Source: Clostridiales bacterium
GTDB lineage: Bacteria; Bacillota; Clostridia; Oscillospirales; Acutalibacteraceae
Direction: 5' to 3'
Length of the DNA: 53,074 bases
Assembly: GCA_012519975.1 (NCBI GenBank)
Contig: JAAYPE010000080.1
Span: 1-53,074 of the forward strand
Part shown: positions 48,221-53,074 of the stretch, in pieces
How the letters are laid out: each line of letters opens with the position of its first letter
Position numbering within the stretch: position 1 is the first letter of the stretch
Notes under the pieces: generated by a model
Seen by the model: only the letters and a program-made list of their open reading frames with translations
Told to the model about the DNA's origin: nothing
Databases searched by the model: none
Translations under genes and position numbers: made by a program

Positions 48221-50731
48221 TTAGTTTTCAACAATCATACTTGCTGATGATTGACCTGTAAGCCACTTGCCGTTTGGACGAGTAGAGCTTATGTCTACTA
48301 GCTTTTCTGTTTCAGTTGCCGTTGCAAAAGCTGTAGCTATTGTACCGTTGGTATATCTCCAAGACCAGCTGTTATCAATAGAAATGTCATACGAAACACC
48401 ACAGTAAAGCCCTTTGATTTTCTTTGTTGCGGTACCGTTTGCAAAATCTTCGGGAGTCATTGTTACCTTTAATTTTTGACCTGTAAGAGTTGAGCCAACA
48501 TTTAAAATGAATGTTTGGTCAATTTCATCGTCTATAGTCTTGCTAATTGTAAGGTCAAACCTATTAAGTTTTACTTTAAACTCTGCGGATGTTGGGTCAA
48601 ATGTGGTATTTGCTGTTACATTTTTGTCACCAACCATAACTTTTGTAACTTTCATTGTGCTGTCTTTAATTGCATTATAGTTTGCTGGATTTGTTATTTC
48701 TTGATTTGTGTCTTTGTCTGTAATTTCATAAGATATTGCAGGCTCTAAAGACTTTGGTGTTGGTGCGTCTGTAATTGTTACCCAGCCGTCTACCACATTG
48801 TCGTTCAAATTGATATCCGAACCATAATTGGTATTTAGAGTTTGGTTTGCAAAGCTAATCTTTGGTGTCAACACATATACTTTTGCAGACAAGTCGGTGC
48901 TTTTTGCAGCAACAGTACCCGCTGTTGTTGGAGTTACTGTGCAATTTATTGTGTAGTCTGTGGTGCTTGTCAAATTTGAAATAGTGCTAATAGAATTATC
49001 CCAAACACCTGTGTCAGCACCCGCTGCAATTGTATAAGTTCCAATCACAACACTGCCTTGTTTTATTGTATATTTAATGTCTACATAAGCATTGTTTTTG
49101 CCGTTTGGCTCTACAAAATCAGCAGTTCCTTTTTTTATCATATCATCAAGGCTTGCATTAGAACCTACATATATTGTTTGTGATGCTACTTTTAAATTGT
49201 GGTTAATAGCCACATCTACTTCTGGAGAACTAAAGTTTGCAATCAATTCCCCACCTTTGTATACGCCTGATGCGAAACCATTTGTTTTAATCGCATTTCC
49301 GCCAAAAGTTTGTGGAACAATGTCGATTTCAATAACCAACTTTTGTCCTCTTGTTCCATCTGCCTTTTGGGCATTGCTTACAAAATTACTATTAAAATCA
49401 TAACCAGACACAGTTACTTCTTTTCCAGAAGTGGTAACTGTTACCGATGAATTTTCTACTTTATCTGCCCACAAATTATTGCCATTATAATTTTGTGTAT
49501 AAGTTTTTATTGCTGTTGGGCTTTGTGACAAAGCAAAAGAGTCCGATATAAAATCCTTAATCTGTGTGCTTGCGTCAAGGTTGATTTTAGGATTTTCTAC
49601 TGTTTTTGCAATAGTTTCAAACACGCTCTCAAGCTCTGCAACATTGTTTGCTGTTTGATAATATTTGTCAGATGTGCGGTTAAAGTTTGCCGTTATTGTG
49701 TATCTTTCCCAATAATAATAAACATACTCCCCAAAAATCCACCAAGTCGGTTTCCATACTTCGTCAACACCAGAGGTTCTATCTAACCCCAAAGATAAAG
49801 CCTCCTCAAAGTTTGAAGAAAGATAGTTAAGGAAACGGTTTGCCGCAGGGATTGACACCCCATCATAAGAGTTATTGGCAGTCCTTTTTTCCCAATAGCT
49901 ACCTACATTTCCGTTGCAAACAACATCACTGCTTTTTGCTGCATCATTTTTTTTGCCAAAAAGCTGATTTTTATCTGCATAACTAAATACACCAATTGTA
50001 TAAACTTCAACGCCTGCGTCTTTCATTTGTTTTGCTGTTGTGATTGCTTTGTTTGCAACAGCTATATCAAATGTATTGGATGATGTTGGAATACCGTCTG
50101 TAAACAAAACAACGATTTTATTTCTGTCACCTGTCGAGGTGCTCTTATTCAAAATTGTTTGTGCCTTATTCATACCTAGGTCAACTCTTGTTGCACCGCT
50201 AGGACTTGATGGCAAGTCGTTTATTGTATTTTTTAGTGCGTTTTTTCCTGTGGTGTTTTGATTTGGGTTTGTCGAACTATAAAGTTCTGTAAGCCCTCTC
50301 TTTTCTGTTGCATTGTCGCCAAATGTAACCACTGATATTCTGTGATTTACTTTGTTATCTTTTGCATTTTGACTCACTGAATCTATCAGCTTTTGCACTG
50401 CATTTTTCATTGCCTGTTGCCTTGTAGTGCCACCAGAAAAAGTCTCCGACATACTACCTGATTGGTCAAGAACCAAAACAATATCAGTAGGAACTGACAC
50501 TTGCTCTGTGATGACATCTCCTGTTGTGTATGCCTCCAATGTCAACTTATATCCATCGCCATTAGCATTTGGTGTTGCACTTTTGCTAAGCTCTAATCCG
50601 TTAGCTGTTTTAAAAGTATTTAGTCCACTTGAAGATACTCCGCCGTCGTTTGCACTAACATTTATAAGAGGTGTGAAAATTGTTAATGCCATACATACGC
50701 AAATTAAGAGTGATGTAATTCTCTTTTTCAA
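48221..50731 (-). CDS. VWA-domain surface adhesin-like protein
   Basis: 836 residues, TTG start with AGGGGGA 7 nt upstream. A Sec signal peptide ends near NVSA (27). The von Willebrand A domain covers about 80-380 with a complete MIDAS start DQSGSMS (89-95) and VLFTDGIPTSS near 210; a long insert with aromatic repeats (WWIFGEYVYYYWER) lies within it. Afterwards come several beta domains (about 400-830), with PTTAGTVAAKSTDLSAKVYV and, at the end, LTISKTIDDEIDQTFILNVG and KIKGLYCGVSYDIS, like the Cna-B-type domains of pilus adhesins. The C-terminus (TGQSSASMIVEN) has no sorting signal. In this context it would be the tip or side adhesin of a TasA-type fibre; inference. Confidence 0.88.
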   Translation of the reverse strand: MKKRITSLLICVCMALTIFTPLINVSANDGGVSSSGLNTFKTANGLELSKSATPNANGDGYKLTLEAYTTGDVITEQVSVPTDIVLVLDQSGSMSETFSGGTTRQQAMKNAVQKLIDSVSQNAKDNKVNHRISVVTFGDNATEKRGLTELYSSTNPNQNTTGKNALKNTINDLPSSPSGATRVDLGMNKAQTILNKSTSTGDRNKIVVLFTDGIPTSSNTFDIAVANKAITTAKQMKDAGVEVYTIGVFSYADKNQLFGKKNDAAKSSDVVCNGNVGSYWEKRTANNSYDGVSIPAANRFLNYLSSNFEEALSLGLDRTSGVDEVWKPTWWIFGEYVYYYWERYTITANFNRTSDKYYQTANNVAELESVFETIAKTVENPKINLDASTQIKDFISDSFALSQSPTAIKTYTQNYNGNNLWADKVENSSVTVTTSGKEVTVSGYDFNSNFVSNAQKADGTRGQKLVIEIDIVPQTFGGNAIKTNGFASGVYKGGELIANFSSPEVDVAINHNLKVASQTIYVGSNASLDDMIKKGTADFVEPNGKNNAYVDIKYTIKQGSVVIGTYTIAAGADTGVWDNSISTISNLTSTTDYTINCTVTPTTAGTVAAKSTDLSAKVYVLTPKISFANQTLNTNYGSDINLNDNVVDGWVTITDAPTPKSLEPAISYEITDKDTNQEITNPANYNAIKDSTMKVTKVMVGDKNVTANTTFDPTSAEFKVKLNRFDLTISKTIDDEIDQTFILNVGSTLTGQKLKVTMTPEDFANGTATKKIKGLYCGVSYDISIDNSWSWRYTNGTIATAFATATETEKLVDISSTRPNGKWLTGQSSASMIVEN

Positions 50732-50848
50732 AGATATTCCCCCTCGTTTGTATGAAAATTTTTTATTTCATTATTTTTATATCTCTATCACGATTATATT
50801 TTTGCAATTAAAGTCTTTTAGCGATTGGCACAAAATAACTTATAGTCT

Positions 50849-50888
50849 AAATTATGTGGAAGGTTATTTTGCTCCTCCCACATAATTT
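50849..50888 (-). terminator. Hairpin after the first TasA-like gene (attenuator candidate)
   Basis: AAATTATGTGG / CCACATAATTT, plus AGG / CCT after one unpaired base, about 23 bp after the stop codon. There is no T-run behind it, so it may give partial termination or protect the 3' end of the first, sipW-tasA part of the transcript. Confidence 0.6.
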
Positions 50889-50911
50889 TATAACTTTGCT
50901 ATTGTTTTATA

Positions 50912-51478
50912 TTATACTGCTTGCCAAGTTCCGCCCAAAAGTGTTTGGAACGCTGTTTGTGCATCGCTCAAGTTTTGCTCTGCTGTTTGGTGTGCATAAG
51001 CCATAACTTTGATTTTTGCAGTTCCGTTAGTAATCAAATTTTGAAGGTCGCTGTTTGTTGCGTTACTGCTAACAGTTACAGTTGTAAATACTTTTGTCAA
51101 GTCTGTGTCAACGCTTGTAGCTGATACAACTTCTTTGTATTTATAAATAGTTTTGTCTCCACTTGTTGCTACTGCTGTCCAGTCAGCACTAATGTTAAGA
51201 GTTCCAATTGTGCTAAATTTATTTTCAATCATTACAAAAACAAAGCTCTCTTCGCTACCAGCTTTTACTGTTACTGTAGGGTCTTTTGGAATAGTTGTTC
51301 CTGGAACAAGCTTTGCGTTTGTTGGAAAAGTAGACTCTGTAAGCCCAATCTCGATATTACCTACTGTAAATGTGTTTGTAATTTCCTCTTGTGATGTAAG
51401 CCAAGCGAGTGTTCCGCCTATTGCTCCTGCTACTACGATTACTGTTGCAAGAACTATTGCAAGTGTTTTTTTCTTCAT
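50912..51478 (-). CDS. TasA/camelysin-like major subunit candidate with SipW-type signal peptide
   Basis: 188 residues. ATG with AGGGGA 8 nt upstream. MKKKTLAIVLATVIVVAGAI and then GGTLAWLTSQEE form a typical SipW-dependent signal peptide. The mature protein starts near ITNTFTVGNIEIGLTES, the usual TasA/camelysin opening, and continues with VPGTTIPKDPTVTVKAGSEE, SFVFVMIENKFS and KIKVMAYAHQTAEQNL, so a single jelly-roll domain of about 160 residues. TasA-type proteins build fibres in biofilm matrix. It is the second gene of the operon, directly after sipW, and a hairpin follows it, so it may be the most abundant subunit. Confidence 0.9.
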   Translation of the reverse strand: MKKKTLAIVLATVIVVAGAIGGTLAWLTSQEEITNTFTVGNIEIGLTESTFPTNAKLVPGTTIPKDPTVTVKAGSEESFVFVMIENKFSTIGTLNISADWTAVATSGDKTIYKYKEVVSATSVDTDLTKVFTTVTVSSNATNSDLQNLITNGTAKIKVMAYAHQTAEQNLSDAQTAFQTLLGGTWQAV

Positions 51479-51570
51479 TATAAAATCCCCTTTTTTATTT
51501 TTTATATAAAGCTTTTTTTCAAGCGTTATACCCTATTGGACTAGATGTTATATTTTAAAGCTTTATGCTT

Positions 51571-52065
51571 TTATTTTTTCTTTTTTGCAAACTCCAAAGC
51601 AAACATTCCAAAAACTGTAACACAAACAACTGATATTAAAATATATGAGCCTGGTGGAGTTTTAAAATACGAATAAATATAACCTAAATACGGAATAGTA
51701 AAAATCGGCTTTCCGATAAGATTGTTAAATGACACTGGCTCTACATCTTCTGTATTATTCGCATCACCTTTTGTGTAGAACTGCTGTTTTTCTGTGTCAA
51801 TTCTCACCACTCTGTGAGTTGCAACGGTTTTGCCATCTTTAAAATAAAATGTAATCGAGTCTTTTTCTTTAACATCCTGTGCGTCAATCTTTTTTACATA
51901 TATAAGCGACCCTTTTTTGTATACTGGTTCCATACTTCTGCTTAACACACAAAATGGTGTAACACCTAAAAGTTTGACACCGTAAACCAAAACCGCAAAG
52001 ATTACCATTATATAAAGCACTGCTGTTGTAATTATGTTCCAAATGTTGCCCTTTTTATACTGCAT
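51571..52065 (-). CDS. sipW: Signal peptidase I, SipW type
   Basis: 164 residues, ER/archaeal-type signal peptidase. N-terminal helix (about 10-33), then the catalytic Ser in VLSRSMEPVYKKGS (Ser44), the catalytic His in VATHRVVRI (His83; bacterial-type enzymes have Lys) and Asp in YTKGDANNTED (Asp100 or 107). A second helix (about 140-160) is at the C-terminus, followed by KKKK. In Bacillus SipW removes the signal peptides of TasA and TapA. It is the first gene of the operon, and the two genes with matching signal peptides follow. The leader of about 86 nt has its own promoter. AAGGAAG lies 12 nt before the ATG, a weak placing. Confidence 0.93.
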   Translation of the reverse strand: MQYKKGNIWNIITTAVLYIMVIFAVLVYGVKLLGVTPFCVLSRSMEPVYKKGSLIYVKKIDAQDVKEKDSITFYFKDGKTVATHRVVRIDTEKQQFYTKGDANNTEDVEPVSFNNLIGKPIFTIPYLGYIYSYFKTPPGSYILISVVCVTVFGMFALEFAKKKK

Positions 52066-52157
52066 AAAATCACATAACTTCCTTTTTATATTTAGCTAAT
52101 AATTTTCTGCACAGGCTATTCCAAATAAAATATCGAATAGATTTTCTTATCGAGCAA

Positions 52158-52187
52158 ATTATAGCTTACACCAACATATTGTTTCAA
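52158..52187 (-). promoter_or_regulatory. Promoter of the sipW surface operon
   Basis: Minus strand TTGAAA (52187-52182), 18 nt, TATAAT (52163-52158). An imperfect inverted repeat TCGATAAGA / TCTATTCGA (52130-52152) lies over the expected start of transcription. Confidence 0.65.
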
Positions 52188-52583
52188 TAGAAAAAATGAA
52201 CAAATTAAGAATTTTATTCTTCTTCTAAAACTTTTTATCATTTTATTTAATATCTGTGCAACCTAGACTAAAAGTTATTTTTTTAACATATTTCTCTTGC
52301 AAACTTGCATTTTTTTATACTTTTTATTAACTCGTGTGCATTTTTAGTGAATTTCTTACACTGATTTCTTAGTTATTATCACGAATTTTTCTGTCTAATA
52401 TTTAGTTATTCGAGGTTTGTTTTTCGATAAAATCTAATTGAATATGATTTTTTGCTACATTTTTTGCAAGTTTTATAAAAAATCACATTTTTATGACCAA
52501 TTTTCATCTGTATTTTAATTTAAAATAGTAAATCGCCTGTAATAAAAGCAGTGAAACAGATGTAGAAACAGCACACGCAATAG

Positions 52584-52763
52584 CACAGCAATTAGCTGAT
52601 GATGCATTTCCAATGTATCAGTGCATTGTAACTACACATAAACCGCCCGTAATAAAGCAATAATAAATTATAAGTACAAAAGCAATGAACACAGTAATTA
52701 GCTGATGATATGTTTTCAATATATCAGTGCATTGCAACTACACATAAACCGCCCGTAATAAAA
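52584..52763 (+). repeat. Duplicated 73-bp unit
   Basis: CACAGCAATTAGCTGATGAT begins at 52584 and its near copy CACAGTAATTAGCTGATGAT at 52690, 106 bp apart. Both end with ACTACACATAAACCGCCCGT followed by AATAAA. A few substitutions separate the copies. Confidence 0.75.
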
Positions 52764-52920
52764 ATAGTAATTTGTCCGTAAAAAACAGTAAATCGCCCGT
52801 AATAAATCAATAATTTATCTGTAATAAAAACGATAAACCACTCATAATAAAAAAGTAAACCGCCCGTAACAAAAACAATAAATTGTGTGTGCAAAAACAA
52901 TAAACCGCCCCCGTAACAAA
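52745..52920 (+). repeat. Short degenerate direct repeats (about 20-bp period)
   Basis: Words of the form AAACCGCCCGTAATAAAAA recur at about 52746, 52788, 52857 and 52902, with decayed forms between (TTTGTCCGTAAAAAAC, TTATCTGTAATAAAAAC, CCACTCATAATAAAAAA). No stable hairpin is seen and there is no spacer diversity of CRISPR type. Confidence 0.65.
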
Positions 52921-52923
52921 AAG

Positions 52924-52952
52924 AAAAACCCCCGCAAAACGCAGGGGTTTTT
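52924..52952 (-). terminator. Terminator of rplQ
   Basis: On the minus strand AAAAACCCCTGC / GCGGGGGTTTTT around GTTTT, ending in a T-run, 23 nt after the rplQ stop. Confidence 0.85.
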
Positions 52953-52974
52953 ACCTAAAAAGATTATTCGATTA

Positions 52975-53074
52975 TTAGACAAGCTCAATAATGCACATCT
53001 CTGCTGCGTCTCCGCGGCGAGGGCCAGTCTTAATAATACGGCAATAACCGCCGTTTCTGTCCTGATATTTTGGA
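52975..53074 (-). CDS. rplQ: 50S ribosomal protein L17, C-terminal part
   Basis: Only the last 33 codons are in the window; the gene continues beyond the right edge. The frame reads [20 protein letters not shown] followed by [10 protein letters not shown] and stop (52975-52977). This is the conserved end of bacterial L17, a protein near the exit tunnel of the large subunit. The gene usually closes the rpoA/alpha operon, so that operon probably lies to the right. The hairpin terminator right after it agrees with being the last gene. Confidence 0.95.
   Translation of the reverse strand, partial: PKYQDRNGGYCRIIKTGPRRGDAAEMCIIELV

Larger units (their letters stand above)
52066..52923. other. Gene-free region between sipW and rplQ
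   Basis: About 860 bp with no supported gene. The left part (52066-52190) is the sipW leader and promoter. The middle is strongly AT-rich without a pattern. The right part (52520-52923) holds a duplicated 73-bp unit and a run of short CCGCCCGTAATAAA-like repeats up to the rplQ terminator. Confidence 0.7.

Overview
The window is about 53 kb of AT-rich (low-GC) bacterial chromosome. It looks like a spore-forming Clostridia-type Firmicute, possibly of the Oscillospiraceae/Ruminococcaceae kind. The reasons are a germination protein YpeB, a YtvI-like permease, MecA, class B sortases, a SipW/TasA surface operon, strong GGAGG-type ribosome binding sites and many TTG/GTG starts. No rRNA, tRNA, CRISPR array, phage or transposase gene is visible. 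The taxonomic placement is inference.

Layout. 1-5.4 kb (+): a DUF3048 lipoprotein, an unknown membrane-anchored protein, a multi-pass membrane protein behind a consensus promoter with a palindrome at its start site, rsmA and a DUF3784 protein. 5.4-14 kb (-): one long co-directional cluster, nifS-like / thiI / cinA / catalytically dead sortase-like protein / very large class B sortase / membrane protein with a possible CinA-like domain. It is read from a promoter with an operator-like palindrome. 14.2-16.5 kb (+): ypeB, a small lipoprotein and a GNAT acetyltransferase broken by one extra A in a poly-A run. 16.5-17.4 kb: a gene-free block of repeats. 17.4-20.1 kb (-): rnfD-rnfE-rnfA homologues only, with several Fe-S ligand cysteines replaced. 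20.2-26.5 kb: mecA, rpe, a 43-codon small gene, a histidine kinase/response regulator pair and an AI-2E/YtvI-family permease. 26.7-29.2 kb (+): hom and lysC (threonine/lysine/methionine branch). 29.5-32.6 kb: a PH-SHOCT protein, a run-on ribbon-helix-helix gene, a diguanylate cyclase and an unknown protein. 32.8-37 kb (+): ddl, DUF1934, argS and a short-chain dehydrogenase. 37.7-44.3 kb: a DUF362 protein, GH3 beta-glucosidase, esterase and rmuC. 44.3-45 kb: a second repeat block. 45.1-46.7 kb: an OppA-type lipoprotein. 46.8-52.1 kb (-): a five-gene surface-fibre operon (sipW, TasA-like, VWA adhesin, second TasA-like, wall-anchored TasA-like protein). 52.1-53.07 kb: short degenerate repeats, then the terminator and last codons of rplQ.

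How they fit together. NifS-like and ThiI are a sulfur donor/acceptor pair for tRNA 4-thiouridine. The sortase pair in the same cluster could anchor the VNTG-ending protein of the sipW operon, but that link is only inferred. Hom and LysC form a pathway pair, as do Ddl and the sortases at the level of the cell wall. The points that most deserve attention are the rnfDEA cluster that seems to have lost its electron-transfer ligands, the dead sortase beside a live one, the sipW surface operon, and a 99-bp structured repeat linked with a degenerate array of 56-bp period at two distant loci.
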